Of a stretch of 64,000 nucleotides of DNA, positions 33,419 through 42,291 are shown one piece after another. Every line of letters begins with the position of its first letter. Within the stretch, counting starts at the first letter, position 1. This DNA is from Streptomyces sp. DH24 (GTDB taxonomy: Bacteria > Actinomycetota > Actinomycetes > Streptomycetales > Streptomycetaceae): the NCBI RefSeq assembly GCF_029813775.1, contig NZ_JARVKW010000002.1:62001-126000 (forward strand), written 5' to 3'. Under the pieces are notes generated by a model. The model did no database searches, was not told the origin of the DNA, and saw only the letters and a program-made list of their open reading frames with translations. A program made the position numbers and the translations under genes.

Positions 33419-34947
33419 GCGAACCGCGCACCGTCTACGACTGGTTCGCCCGCTCGGCCGCGGCCCATCCCGGCGAGACGGCCCTGGAAGTCGCCGGGAG
33501 ACAGCTGACCTACGGGCAGTTGCTGGACCTCGCCGAGCGGCTCGCCGCCCGCCTGCCCGACGCGGCCGGCGGCGCGCCCCGGCGGATCGGGCTGCTCGCG
33601 GCGCGTTCGGTGACCGCGTATGCCGGTTACCTCGCCATCCTGCGGGCCGGGGCGGCCGTCGTGCCGCTCAACCCCGAGCATCCCGCCTCGCGCACCGCCG
33701 AGATCGCCGCGGCGGCCGGCCTGGACCTGGTCCTGGCCGAGGATCCCGGCGCCGCGGGGGACCTCGGTGTGCCCGTCCGGGCGGCCGGGCCCGCGGAGCT
33801 GGCCGCCCTCGCCGACGGGCCCGCGCCCGACGTGCCGCACCGGCAGGCCGGCCCGGACGACCTCGCGTACATCATCTTCACGTCGGGTTCGACCGGCGCC
33901 CCCAAGGGCGTGCCGATCCGGCACCGCAACATCTGTGCCTATCTGGAGCAGGTCGCCGGCCGCTACGGCATCGGGCCCGGCAGCCGCCTGTCGCAGACCT
34001 TCGAGCTGACCTTCGACGGCTCCGTCCACGACCTGTTCGTCGCCTGGGCGGGCGGCGGCACGCTCGTCGTGCCCGAACGCAGCCAACTGCTGTCCCCGGT
34101 GAAGACCATCAACAACCTGCGGCTCACCCACTGGTTCTCCGTGCCGTCGCTGATCTCCTTCGCCTCCCGCCTCGGCACCCTCAGGCCGGGCAGTATGCCG
34201 TCGCTGCGCTGGAGCGTCTTCGGCGGCGAGCCGCTGACCCTCGACGCGGCACGCGAGTGGCGCACGGCCGCTCCCGGCAGCCGCCTGGAAGTCCTCTACG
34301 GACCCACGGAGCTGACGATCTCCTGCACCGCCTACCGGTTCCCCGACGACATGGCCGACTGGCCGCACACGCCCAACGGCACGGCCCCGATAGGAGACTG
34401 CTACCCCGCCCTGGACATCCTGCTGCTCGACGAGGAGGGCCGGCCCGGCGACAGCGGCGAGCTCTGCGTGCGGGGCGCGCTGCGGTTCTCCGGCTACCTG
34501 GACGCGGCGCACAACGCGGGCCGCTTCCTCACCGACGACCTGCGCCCGGCCGACGCGGGCCCGCCCCCGGAACGCCACTGGTACCGGACCGGCGACCGGG
34601 TCACCGTGCGGGACGGTCATCTGGTCCATCTGGGGCGGACCGACCACCAGGTCAAGATCCGCGGTCACCGGATCGAACTGGGCGAGATCGAGGCCGCGTT
34701 GCGGCAGCAGCCGGGGGTGCGCGACGCGATCGCCGTCACGGTGCCCGCCGCGGACGGCGAGTCGGAGCTCCTGGCGGCCGTCAGCGGCTCCGGCTGCGAC
34801 CCCGACCGGCTGTACGCGGCGCTGGGCAGCCGGCTGCCGCCGTACATGATGCCGCGTCGGATCGCCGCCCTGGACCGGCTGCCGCTCAACCCGAATGGCA
34901 AAATCGACCGCCGTGCCCTGCTCACCGAACTCGGCCACGCTCGCTGA
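33415..34947 (+). CDS. Free-standing amino-acid adenylation protein (NRPS A domain)
   Basis: Adenylation enzyme of 510 residues without carrier or condensation domain. Core motifs: A3 FTSGSTGAPKGVP (about 155), A4 FDGSVHDLF with the Asp that usually contacts an amino-acid amine, A5 YGPTELT (about 296), A7 YRTGDR (about 389), A8 KIRGHRIELGEIE, and A10 Lys in NPNGKIDRRAL (about 494). It should activate an amino acid and load it on a separate carrier; the ACP of the coupled ketosynthase is the only carrier in the cassette. The Gly-His following the A4 Asp is unusual, so substrate is not predicted. Start ATG overlaps the ketosynthase stop. Confidence 0.9.
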   Translation: MSEPRTVYDWFARSAAAHPGETALEVAGRQLTYGQLLDLAERLAARLPDAAGGAPRRIGLLAARSVTAYAGYLAILRAGAAVVPLNPEHPASRTAEIAAAAGLDLVLAEDPGAAGDLGVPVRAAGPAELAALADGPAPDVPHRQAGPDDLAYIIFTSGSTGAPKGVPIRHRNICAYLEQVAGRYGIGPGSRLSQTFELTFDGSVHDLFVAWAGGGTLVVPERSQLLSPVKTINNLRLTHWFSVPSLISFASRLGTLRPGSMPSLRWSVFGGEPLTLDAAREWRTAAPGSRLEVLYGPTELTISCTAYRFPDDMADWPHTPNGTAPIGDCYPALDILLLDEEGRPGDSGELCVRGALRFSGYLDAAHNAGRFLTDDLRPADAGPPPERHWYRTGDRVTVRDGHLVHLGRTDHQVKIRGHRIELGEIEAALRQQPGVRDAIAVTVPAADGESELLAAVSGSGCDPDRLYAALGSRLPPYMMPRRIAALDRLPLNPNGKIDRRALLTELGHAR

Positions 34948-35014
34948 CCGCCTGCGTCGACCGGCCTTCCCCCACACTTCCCCGACTCATCCACGTCTGT
35001 TGTGAGGCATCCGC

Positions 35015-36199
35015 ATGTACGACGCCATCGTTGTGGGGGCGCGCTGCGCCGGCGCGTCAACCGCCCTGCTGCTGGCCCGCGCGGGGTACCGGGTACTCCT
35101 GGTCGACAAGGGGACATACGGCTCCGACGTCCTGTCCACGCACCTGATCCACCAGCCCGGCGTGGCGGCGCTCGCCCGCTGGGGTCTGCTCGGCCAGGTG
35201 CGCGCCTCGGGGTGCCCGCCGCTGACGCGCACGGTGTACGAGGTCGCCGACATCCGCATCGAGGGATGCGCCCGGGGGGTGGAGGGCCACCACGAGGGCT
35301 TCGCGCCGCGGCGGCGCGTCCTGGACGCCCTGCTGGTCGACGCGGCGAGCGCGGCGGGCGCCGAGTTCCGTGAGCGCTGCCGGGTGACCGGCCTGCTGCG
35401 GGACGAGTCCGGGCGGGTCGTCGGCGTCGAGGGCAGCCACCGCGGACGGGCGTTCACCGAACGCGCGCACCTGGTGATCGGCGCGGACGGCATGCGGTCC
35501 GCCGTCGCCCGCCTGGTGGCCTCCCCGTACACCGTGCACGATCCGCAGCTGACCTGCGCCTACTACACGTACTGGCAGGACGTGCCCGCCTGCCTGGAGC
35601 TGTACGAGCGGCACGACGGCTGGGTGGCCGCCGTGCCCACCAACGACGCGGCGACCCTGGTCCTGGCCTACTTCCCGCAGTCCCGCTTCGACGAGGTCCG
35701 CACCGACGCCGGCCGCGCCTACCGGGAGCAGATCCGCAGCACCGCGCCCGCGCTGGCCGACCGGCTGTCCGGCAAGCAGCCGGTGGAGCGCCTGCGCGGC
35801 ACCGGCGACCAGCAGAACTTCTTCCGGCAGGCCAACGGCCCCGGCTGGGTCCTGGTCGGTGACGCCGGTCACCACAAGGACTCCATCACGGCCCGCGGCA
35901 TCAGCGACGCCTTCTGGCAGGTGGAGCATCTGGTGCGGGAGCTGGAGGGCACGCTGGACGGCGATCCCGCCAAACTGGACGCGGCGCTCGCCCGGTTCGC
36001 CGAGGCCCGGGACGACCATCTGACGCCGGGCTACGAGGCCACCCTGGGGGTCGCCCGGCTGGACCCGCACGAGCAGCGCCTGTCACTGCTGCGGGCCGTG
36101 CAGTCGGACCCCGAACTCACCGCGATCTACTTCGACATGGTGGCCGGGATCGCCTCCGCCGGTGACCTCTACACGCCCCGGCTGCTCGCCCTGTTGTGA
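35015..36199 (+). CDS. FAD-dependent oxidoreductase of the cassette
   Basis: Flavoprotein of 394 residues in the PHBH/geranylgeranyl-reductase superfamily. The FAD Rossmann motif is YDAIVVGARCAGASTALLLA at the N-terminus, VIGADGMRSAVAR is the GD-type motif near residue 156, and WVLVGDAGHHKDSITARGIS near 280 binds the FAD ribityl and pyrophosphate. The halogenase WxWxIP motif is absent, so monooxygenase or dehydrogenase action is more likely than halogenation. It follows the adenylation gene by 67 bp on the same strand and probably oxidises the carrier-bound or released product. ATG at 35015 follows TGTGAGG. Confidence 0.85.
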   Translation: MYDAIVVGARCAGASTALLLARAGYRVLLVDKGTYGSDVLSTHLIHQPGVAALARWGLLGQVRASGCPPLTRTVYEVADIRIEGCARGVEGHHEGFAPRRRVLDALLVDAASAAGAEFRERCRVTGLLRDESGRVVGVEGSHRGRAFTERAHLVIGADGMRSAVARLVASPYTVHDPQLTCAYYTYWQDVPACLELYERHDGWVAAVPTNDAATLVLAYFPQSRFDEVRTDAGRAYREQIRSTAPALADRLSGKQPVERLRGTGDQQNFFRQANGPGWVLVGDAGHHKDSITARGISDAFWQVEHLVRELEGTLDGDPAKLDAALARFAEARDDHLTPGYEATLGVARLDPHEQRLSLLRAVQSDPELTAIYFDMVAGIASAGDLYTPRLLALL

Positions 36200-36432
36200 C
36201 GCCGTGCGGGGCCGGAGGGTACCGGGCAACAGCCCCATCGGGGCGCGAAGTTCTCAACTCCCCAGTTCATCAATACAAGTTGCCCGGACTCAAGGTGACG
36301 CTGCGCGACGCTCCTGATAACGTGCAGCTCGCGCGATGTTCGATCACAGTGCGCCACCAGGCCACTGCGCGGGGAAGGTCGGCGCTGCGCACCCCCAAGA
36401 CACCGGTGTATCGCTGCTGCACGAGGAATCAG

Positions 36433-39147
36433 ATGCCAGGCACCCGCGACCGGCGGCCACGTCACCGCTCCGCTCCTCGCAGAACTCTGCGACCCTCGTT
36501 CGTCGTCCCGTTCCTCGTCCCCGCGGTCTGCCTGGGCGGGCTGTGGGGCTATACGGCGGCCACCCTCGTGGACGAGCAGATCCAACTGCACGCGGACGCG
36601 GACCACATATCGGCCGCCCGTCCCGTCCAGGAGGTGCTGTCGCGGCTGCAGGACGAGCGCCGGCTCACCGCCCTGTGGCAGGCGGGCCGCTCCGGCTCCG
36701 CCCGCAAGGACCTCAACGCGGCCCGTGAGAAGACGGACGCCGCCATCTCCCAGTTCCGCCGGGGCACGTCCGCCCTGGACACGACGGCCCTCCGGTCGGA
36801 GACCCGGGCGCTCGACGTCGCGCTGGAGGCGCTGGCCGACCACCGCGAGGCCGTGGACGCCCGGACCCTGCCCGCCGGTGACGCGTTCGCGTTCTTCACC
36901 GACGCCCTCTCCCAGGGCCTCACGCTGCTCGCCTCGGCCGTGCACAGCGAGGACGCGGAACTCGACCGCGGCGGCGACGCCACGATCGCCCTGGCGCAGA
37001 TCACGGAGATGCTCGCCCGTGAGGACGCCCTCCTCGCCGGTGCCCTGCCCGGCGGCCGGCTGAGCGCCACGGACCGCACCCGGTTCTCCCAGTACCTGGC
37101 CGTCCAGCGGGCGGTCCGGGCGCGTCTGGCCACCCGGGACCTGCCCGGGGACGCGGCCGAGGCGTACCAGCGGATCACCGGGGGCTCCCCGTGGGGCACG
37201 GTGACCTCCGTCGAGCAGGCCGTCAGCGGGGGCGACGGGAACTCCCTGCCGCAGCAGGCGTCGTCCTGGCCGACGGCCGCCGACAACGTCGTCGGGGGCT
37301 TCCAGAGCCTGGGCACCGACTCCCTGGACGCCCTGGCCGACGAGGCGACCGGCCGCTCCGACGAGCTGATGCTGGCCACGCTCCTGGGCACGGCGGTCAC
37401 GCTGGCGGCGCTGGCCGGTGGCGCGGTGCTGGCCCTGCGCGCCCGGCGTTCCACCACCGGCCGGCTCTCCGAGATCCGGACCACCACCCAGCAGTTGGCG
37501 GCGACCAGGCTGCCCGACATCCTGGCCCGTACCGCGCGGGGCGAGCAGGTGGAGCCGGTCGCGCTCACCCAGCACCAGCAGACGGCCGACGAGTACGGGC
37601 AGCTCTCCGCGGCCATCGACCAACTGGTCCAGGTCGCCGCGGACTCCACGCTGCAGCAGTCCCGGGGCCGCGAGGGCACCGAGAAGGTCGTCGCCCAGCT
37701 CATCCGCCGCGCCCAGATCCTGATCCACCGTCTGATCTCGCTGCTGGACGACCTCGAGCGCAAGCACGAGGACTCGGACCTGCTCAAGGACATCTTCCGG
37801 GTCGACCACCTGGCCACCCGTGTGCGTCGGCACACGGAGAACCTGATGATCCTCAGCGGCGCCGCGCCCAACCGCCGTATGACCCCGCCCGTCCCGGTCA
37901 CCGACCTGATGCGCAGCGCGGTGTCGGAGACCGAGCAGTACACCCGGGTCAGGGTGCGGAACACGCCGGCGGACCGGCGGCTGGCGCTCAGCGGCAGGGC
38001 CGTCGCCGACGTCACGCACCTGCTCGCGGAGCTCATCGAGAACGGCACCAGCTTCTCCCCGCCGCACACCCAGGTGACGGTCAGCGCGCAGCGGGTCGGC
38101 AAGGGCCTGGCCCTGCACGTCGAGGACCAGGGTCTCGGCATGCAGCCGGAGCAGCGCGAGCGCGCGAACGAACTGCTCGCCCGGCCGCCCAAGGTCGACA
38201 TGACGGCGCTGGGCGAGGACCCGCGCCTCGGGCACTTCGTGGTGGCGCGGCTCGCCGAGCGGCACGGCATCAAGGTCGCCCTGCGCGAGTCCGACTACGG
38301 CGGGACCCTCGCCGTGGTGATCGTGCCCGTCGAACTGCTGGAAGAGGTCTCCTCGCCCGTTCTCGACCAGCTCGAGTCGTCCGTCACCGCCGGCCGGCCC
38401 CTCGAAGGCCGGGCGGATGCCCCGCCGGCGGTCGCCGACGAGGTGAGCGACGGGCGTCACGAGGCTCTCGTGGGCGCGTCCGCGGACCCGGTCGCGGGCG
38501 ACGTCATCACCCACACCCGCCTGTCGGACAGCAGCGGTTTCCCCGAGTACGGAGGTGCAGGCCTGTTGCCCCCACCGTCGGATCACCCCGTACCACCGGC
38601 ACAGGAACCGGCCGAGCCGCCCGCCCGGCGGACGATGCCTTCCTCCTCCGCCTACCGCGAACCGCGGCCGGAGCAGCAGGTGCCGTCCGCGGGACACGCC
38701 TCGTCCCCGGGCGGGCCGTCGGGTCTGCCGCGCCGCGACAGGGGGGCCGCGCGGCGCCGGCCCGCGCCCTCCGGGCAGGGTTCCGTCCCCGCCGGGCAGG
38801 GGCTGACCACCTCCGGTCAGGCTCCCGTGCGGGACACCCCCCGGCCGCCCACGACTCCCTTGCCTGCCTCGTCCCCGGTGCCGGACGCCCCCCGTCCGCT
38901 GACCACTCCCTCGGTGCTGCCGCAGCGGGTCAAGGGAGCCAGCCTGGCGCAGCAGCTTCGTAAAGAGGCGGCGCAGGGCATCGACCGGCAAGAGGACGAC
39001 GAAACCATCTCGCCGGTCGCGTCGGCCCGCGCGATGAGCGCCATCCACCAAGGGCTGAAGCGGGCCTGGACGGCCCAGGACGACGAGCCGCCCGGTGCCT
39101 TCGGGCGGCAGGACGATTCGGCAGGACCCAGTGCCCACGAACTGTGA
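36433..39147 (+). CDS. cvnA: Conservon sensor kinase-like protein CvnA (nitrate/nitrite-sensing type)
   Basis: Membrane protein of 904 residues. TM1 is about 24-44 (FLVPAVCLGGLWGYTAATLV). An extracytoplasmic all-helical NIT-type sensor (about 55-300) precedes TM2 at about 316-340, then HAMP and helical dimerisation regions. The HATPase domain has N box LLAELIENGTSFSPP (about 530) and G boxes EDQGLGM and LGHFVVARLAERHG. The usual phospho-accepting His box is not obvious, and a long Pro-rich tail (about 640-904) follows. Conservons act like a G-protein-coupled signalling complex at the membrane. ATG at 36433 has GAGG 6 nt upstream. It is first of four genes and lies 233 bp after the FAD gene. 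Confidence 0.9.
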   Translation: MPGTRDRRPRHRSAPRRTLRPSFVVPFLVPAVCLGGLWGYTAATLVDEQIQLHADADHISAARPVQEVLSRLQDERRLTALWQAGRSGSARKDLNAAREKTDAAISQFRRGTSALDTTALRSETRALDVALEALADHREAVDARTLPAGDAFAFFTDALSQGLTLLASAVHSEDAELDRGGDATIALAQITEMLAREDALLAGALPGGRLSATDRTRFSQYLAVQRAVRARLATRDLPGDAAEAYQRITGGSPWGTVTSVEQAVSGGDGNSLPQQASSWPTAADNVVGGFQSLGTDSLDALADEATGRSDELMLATLLGTAVTLAALAGGAVLALRARRSTTGRLSEIRTTTQQLAATRLPDILARTARGEQVEPVALTQHQQTADEYGQLSAAIDQLVQVAADSTLQQSRGREGTEKVVAQLIRRAQILIHRLISLLDDLERKHEDSDLLKDIFRVDHLATRVRRHTENLMILSGAAPNRRMTPPVPVTDLMRSAVSETEQYTRVRVRNTPADRRLALSGRAVADVTHLLAELIENGTSFSPPHTQVTVSAQRVGKGLALHVEDQGLGMQPEQRERANELLARPPKVDMTALGEDPRLGHFVVARLAERHGIKVALRESDYGGTLAVVIVPVELLEEVSSPVLDQLESSVTAGRPLEGRADAPPAVADEVSDGRHEALVGASADPVAGDVITHTRLSDSSGFPEYGGAGLLPPPSDHPVPPAQEPAEPPARRTMPSSSAYREPRPEQQVPSAGHASSPGGPSGLPRRDRGAARRRPAPSGQGSVPAGQGLTTSGQAPVRDTPRPPTTPLPASSPVPDAPRPLTTPSVLPQRVKGASLAQQLRKEAAQGIDRQEDDETISPVASARAMSAIHQGLKRAWTAQDDEPPGAFGRQDDSAGPSAHEL

Positions 39148-39161
39148 GGAACGCATTCGCA

Positions 39162-39590
39162 ATGACTGAGCAGGTACACACCGGACCTCAACTGGACTGG
39201 CTCCTTGATGCCCTGGTGGACCGGATTCCGGAGATCCGCTGCGCTATCGTGCTCACCGGAGACGGCCTCCTCATCGGCAAGTCCAAGGAGATGCTCCGCG
39301 ACGACGCCGAGCACCTGTCCGCCGTGGCCTCGGGTGTGCACAGCCTCGCCCGCGGCGCCGCGCGTCACTTCCACAGCGGGTGGGTCCAGCAGACCGTCAT
39401 CCAGATGGAGAAGGCGTTCCTCTTCGTCACGGCGGCGGGCAAGGGCGCGCGTCTGGCGGCCCTCGCCTCGCAGGAGGTGGATGTCGGGATGATGGCGTAC
39501 GAGATGGGCACACTCGTCAAACAGGTGGGCCAATACCTGTCGGCGGCACCTCGCGTGCAGTCCCCTGACGGCTCCATCCACGATGCGTGA
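39162..39590 (+). CDS. cvnB: Roadblock/LC7 protein CvnB
   Basis: Protein of 142 residues with a roadblock/LC7 fold: QLDWLLDALVDRIPEIRCAI, LTGDGLLIGKSKEM, QTVIQMEKAFLFVTAAGKGA and EVDVGMMAYEMGTLVKQVG. It probably acts as regulator of the small GTPase CvnD, bridging it to the sensor CvnA. ATG at 39162 is preferred; an in-frame GTG at 39144 overlaps the cvnA stop. The end overlaps cvnC by 8 bp, so the operon is translationally coupled. Confidence 0.9.
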   Translation: MTEQVHTGPQLDWLLDALVDRIPEIRCAIVLTGDGLLIGKSKEMLRDDAEHLSAVASGVHSLARGAARHFHSGWVQQTVIQMEKAFLFVTAAGKGARLAALASQEVDVGMMAYEMGTLVKQVGQYLSAAPRVQSPDGSIHDA

Positions 39591-39957
39591 ACCGCGGTGG
39601 CGCGACGGCCCGGAGGCCGGGCGCTACCTACGGCCCTACGCCATCACGGGCGGACGTACCCGCCACAGCCAGCACGCGTTCACACTGATCACACTCATCG
39701 TCGCGCGGTCCGAGCAGGAGTCCGACCATGGTCATCTGGAGCCGGAGGCGGCCCAGATCATGGACCTCTGCCGGGACCGCGCCCTGGCGCTCGCGGAGAT
39801 CGCTGCCTTTCTGGATCTGCCCATCAGCGTGGTGAAGGTGCTGTGCGGGGACCTGCTCGACGACGAGCTGATCATCGTCCAGTCACCGCCCGGGCGGGAG
39901 AGCCAGCCGAGCGTGGAACTCATCGAAAGGGTGATGGATGGTATCCGTCAACTCTGA
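39583..39957 (+). CDS. cvnC: DUF742 protein CvnC
   Basis: Protein of 124 residues of the DUF742 family: RYLRPYAITGGRTR near the N-terminus, then a winged-helix-like region AQIMDLCRDRALALAEIAAF and LPISVVKVLCGDLLDDELI. In conservons this component joins the membrane complex of sensor, roadblock protein and GTPase; its biochemical role is not established. It overlaps cvnB by 8 bp and cvnD by 20 bp. Confidence 0.9.
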   Translation: MREPRWRDGPEAGRYLRPYAITGGRTRHSQHAFTLITLIVARSEQESDHGHLEPEAAQIMDLCRDRALALAEIAAFLDLPISVVKVLCGDLLDDELIIVQSPPGRESQPSVELIERVMDGIRQL

Positions 39958-40537
39958 GCCGGTCATGCCGACCGCGCTGAAAATTCTCATCGCGGGCGGT
40001 TTCGGCGTCGGCAAAACCACCATGGTGGGCTCGGTGAGTGAGGTTCCTCCGCTGGAGACGGAGGAGCGCATGACGGAGGCGAGCCTCGGCATCGACGACC
40101 TGTCCGGTGTGGAGGGCAAGTCGTCGACGACCGTGGCGATGGACTTCGGGCGCATCACGATCGCACCCGACCTGGTGCTGTACCTGTTCGGCACCCCGGG
40201 TCAGGACCGTTTCTGGTTCATGTGGGACGACCTGGCCGTGGGTGCCCTCGGCGCGGTCGTCCTCGCCGACACCCGGCGGCTGGAGACGTCGTTCGCGTCC
40301 ATCGACTTCTTCGAGGAGCGCGGCATCCCGTTCGCCGTGGGCGTCAACTGCTTCCACGGGCGCCGCGACTGCACCGTCGAGCAGGTGCGCGCGGCGCTGG
40401 CCCTCGATCCGGCCACCCCGGTCGTCCTGTGCGACGTCCGTGACCGGTACTCCAGCAAGCAGGTGCTGCTGTCCGTCCTGCAGGCGGCGCGCACCCGCGC
40501 CGCCACCCACCACACACCTGTGGGCCTCGGCCACTGA
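39938..40537 (+). CDS. cvnD: Ras-like GTPase CvnD
   Basis: Small GTP-binding protein of 199 residues. The P-loop GGFGVGKTTMVGSVSE (about 19-34) and the switch-II DxxG equivalent LYLFGTPGQDRFWF (about 84-97) are intact. The NKxD base-specificity motif is replaced by VNCFHGR, as is usual in the conservon GTPase group. It switches between GDP and GTP states at the inner face of the membrane, transducing the CvnA signal. It starts 20 bp inside cvnC. No cytochrome P450 (cvnE) follows, unlike some conservons, and a hairpin closes the operon. Confidence 0.92.
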   Translation: MVSVNSEPVMPTALKILIAGGFGVGKTTMVGSVSEVPPLETEERMTEASLGIDDLSGVEGKSSTTVAMDFGRITIAPDLVLYLFGTPGQDRFWFMWDDLAVGALGAVVLADTRRLETSFASIDFFEERGIPFAVGVNCFHGRRDCTVEQVRAALALDPATPVVLCDVRDRYSSKQVLLSVLQAARTRAATHHTPVGLGH

Positions 40538-40544
40538 CCGTGTG

Positions 40545-40562
40545 AGCACCCGGAACCGGGTG
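40545..40562 (+). terminator. Terminator of the conservon operon
   Basis: GCACCCGG-AA-CCGGGTGC, perfect 8-bp arms, 8 bp after the cvnD stop. A related GCACCCGG half repeats about 20 bp further on. Confidence 0.6.
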
Positions 40563-40662
40563 CGGGCCTGTGCGACGGGTCTGCACCCGGTTCTTGCGCG
40601 TCCGCCGCTTCCCGGGGCGGCGGGCTTCGCACCGGAGCGGCGAGAATCCCGGCGCACGACTC

Positions 40663-40693
40663 TTGACCCACCGTACCTACTGGTCAGTACGCT
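40663..40693 (+). promoter_or_regulatory. Promoter with embedded TetR-type operator upstream of the lipase
   Basis: TTGACC (40663-40668) and TACGCT (40688-40693) give a plausible -35/-10 pair spaced 19 bp. The palindrome TACTGGTCAGTA (40678-40689) sits in the spacer and touches the -10, resembling sites of TetR-type lipid-responsive repressors. It is about 180 bp upstream of the lipase start. Confidence 0.45.
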
Positions 40694-40871
40694 CGGGTCA
40701 TCCCTCAGCGACACCGGTGTCTCCTCCCCTCCTGCGGCACGGCGAGCCGACCGCCCGGCACGTCCAAGAACGCCGCAGGCACCGCTCCCGTGACCCGGGC
40801 AGCGTCCAGCGCACTCTCCCCGCCGGAAAGCGCCGTCGAGCGTTTTCCCCACCCCACCCCGTGAGGTCCGC

Positions 40872-41561
40872 GTGAAGAGATCCCTCGTGACCGCGACTGC
40901 CGCCGTGGCCGGCGCCCTGCTCGCCGTTCAGGCGCCGGTGGCCGCCCAGGCGTCGACCGGTTCCCGCTTCGGCCCCGGCAGTCATCCCGTCCTGTTCGTG
41001 CACGGCTACAACGGCGCCGGCAGCAACTGGAACACCATGGCCGACCGTTTCCGGGCCGACGGCTGGCCCTCCTCCCACCTGGACCAGTGGACGTACGACT
41101 CACGCCAGTCGAACGGTGTCACCGCCCAGCAGCTGTCCGCCGAGGTCGACCGGCTCCTGGCCGCCACCGGCGCGACCGAGGTCGACATCGTCACCCACTC
41201 CATGGGCGGGCTCTCCTCCCGCCACTACCTCAAGAACTTCGACGGGACCTCCAAGGTCGACGCCTGGGTGTCGCTGGGCGGTCCGAACCACGGAACCGAC
41301 ACCGCCAACAGCTGCTTCGACACGTCCTGCACCGAGATGCGCCCCGGCTCCGCCTTCCTCACCGCTCTCAACTCCGGTGACGAGACACCGGGTTCGCCGC
41401 GCTACGCGACCTGGTGGTCGCCCTGCGACGCGGTGATCAACCCGGACAGTTCCGTCTCCCTGTCCGGCGCGGTCAACACCCGGACCGCCTGCCTCAGCCA
41501 CTCGGGCCTGCTCACCGACGCGACGGTGTACGCCCAGACCCGCGACACGGTCAACGGCTGA
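40872..41561 (+). CDS. Secreted triacylglycerol lipase / esterase
   Basis: Exported alpha/beta hydrolase of 229 residues, class 2 (EstA-like) lipase. A Sec signal peptide covers about residues 1-28 (MKRSLVTATAAVAGALLAVQ to AAQA). The oxyanion-region motif is VLFVHGYNGAGSNW, the nucleophile Ser is in VTHSMGGL (about 110) and the catalytic His is probably in CLSHSGLLTD near the C-terminus. Four or more Cys allow disulfides. GTG at 40872 has GAGG 5 nt upstream. It probably hydrolyses short- to medium-chain glycerides outside the cell. A TetR-type operator upstream suggests fatty-acid control. Confidence 0.9.
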   Translation: MKRSLVTATAAVAGALLAVQAPVAAQASTGSRFGPGSHPVLFVHGYNGAGSNWNTMADRFRADGWPSSHLDQWTYDSRQSNGVTAQQLSAEVDRLLAATGATEVDIVTHSMGGLSSRHYLKNFDGTSKVDAWVSLGGPNHGTDTANSCFDTSCTEMRPGSAFLTALNSGDETPGSPRYATWWSPCDAVINPDSSVSLSGAVNTRTACLSHSGLLTDATVYAQTRDTVNG

Positions 41562-41675
41562 CCTCCGCGCACCCCCCTGATCCGACGAACCTGACAGACA
41601 GGGCACAACCATGCGGATGCCTTACGGGTCACACCTGGCAGGAGCAAGCAACTCCACGCCTTACAAGGGGGAAAG

Positions 41676-42125
41676 ATGCGCTTCACTCGCTCTGCCATGG
41701 CCGCCGCCGCGTTAGCGGCCCTGTCGATCGGGACGACGACGGCCCTGGCCTCGCCCGCCTCCGCCGCGCCCAACACCACACCGCAGAAGGTCTGCGGCAG
41801 CGGCTACGCCACCGTGAACTCGTCGCCCGTCGGGTCGCTGGGCACGGTCTACCTGACCTACAACGCCTCCAACGGCAGGAACTGCGTCGCGACCATCCGC
41901 AACAACCCGGGCACCGCCATGGAGATGTCCGCCTGGGTCTACGTCCCCGACACCGAGATGGGCGACGCCGACTCCGGGCAGTACACGTCCTACGCTGGCC
42001 CGACCTACGTCTACGGCAAGGGGCACTGCGTCGACTGGGGCGGCAACATCGGCAACGTGTACGTGGCCGTGTACGGCTCCAACTGCGGTTCGCTGAAGGA
42101 ACACCGGGTCACCTACACCCGCTGA
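41676..42125 (+). CDS. sapA: Spore-associated protein A homologue (TTA codon)
   Basis: Secreted protein of 149 residues with a Sec signal (about 1-31, ending ASPASA-AP) and a small Cys-containing beta-rich mature domain (CGSGYATVNSSPVG, GRNCVATIRNN, GKGHCVDWGGNIG, YGSNCGSLKEHRVTY). This matches the spore-associated SapA family of Streptomyces, found on spores; function unknown. Codon 13 (41712-41714) is TTA, inside the signal peptide, making expression depend on bldA, in keeping with a development-linked role. It is followed by a strong hairpin. Confidence 0.85.
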   Translation: MRFTRSAMAAAALAALSIGTTTALASPASAAPNTTPQKVCGSGYATVNSSPVGSLGTVYLTYNASNGRNCVATIRNNPGTAMEMSAWVYVPDTEMGDADSGQYTSYAGPTYVYGKGHCVDWGGNIGNVYVAVYGSNCGSLKEHRVTYTR

Positions 42126-42181
42126 CCACCGCTTCCGCGCCGCCCCGCACCGGGGGCCGCGCGGGATGCCGCAGTGGTCCC

Positions 42182-42222
42182 GCTCGCCCTGGCAGAACAC
42201 CCGCAGGCCCGCCAGGGCGAGC
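42182..42222 (+). terminator. Terminator of the sapA-like gene
   Basis: Perfect 12-bp arms GCTCGCCCTGGC and GCCAGGGCGAGC with a 17-nt loop, 57 bp after the stop. Confidence 0.75.
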
Positions 42223-42291
42223 ACCCATGAGACGGACCGAACGGCATACGCCCCGGCACGTCCCCCGGTCGGCCGCGCGGGGTGAAAGTTA

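Noticed and set aside
35015..36199. Flavin-dependent halogenase
   Set aside because: The WxWxIP motif is missing; only general FAD-binding motifs are present.
36433..39147. Ordinary two-component histidine kinase with adjacent response regulator
   Set aside because: No response regulator follows; the next three overlapping genes are roadblock, DUF742 and a Ras-like GTPase, defining a conservon.
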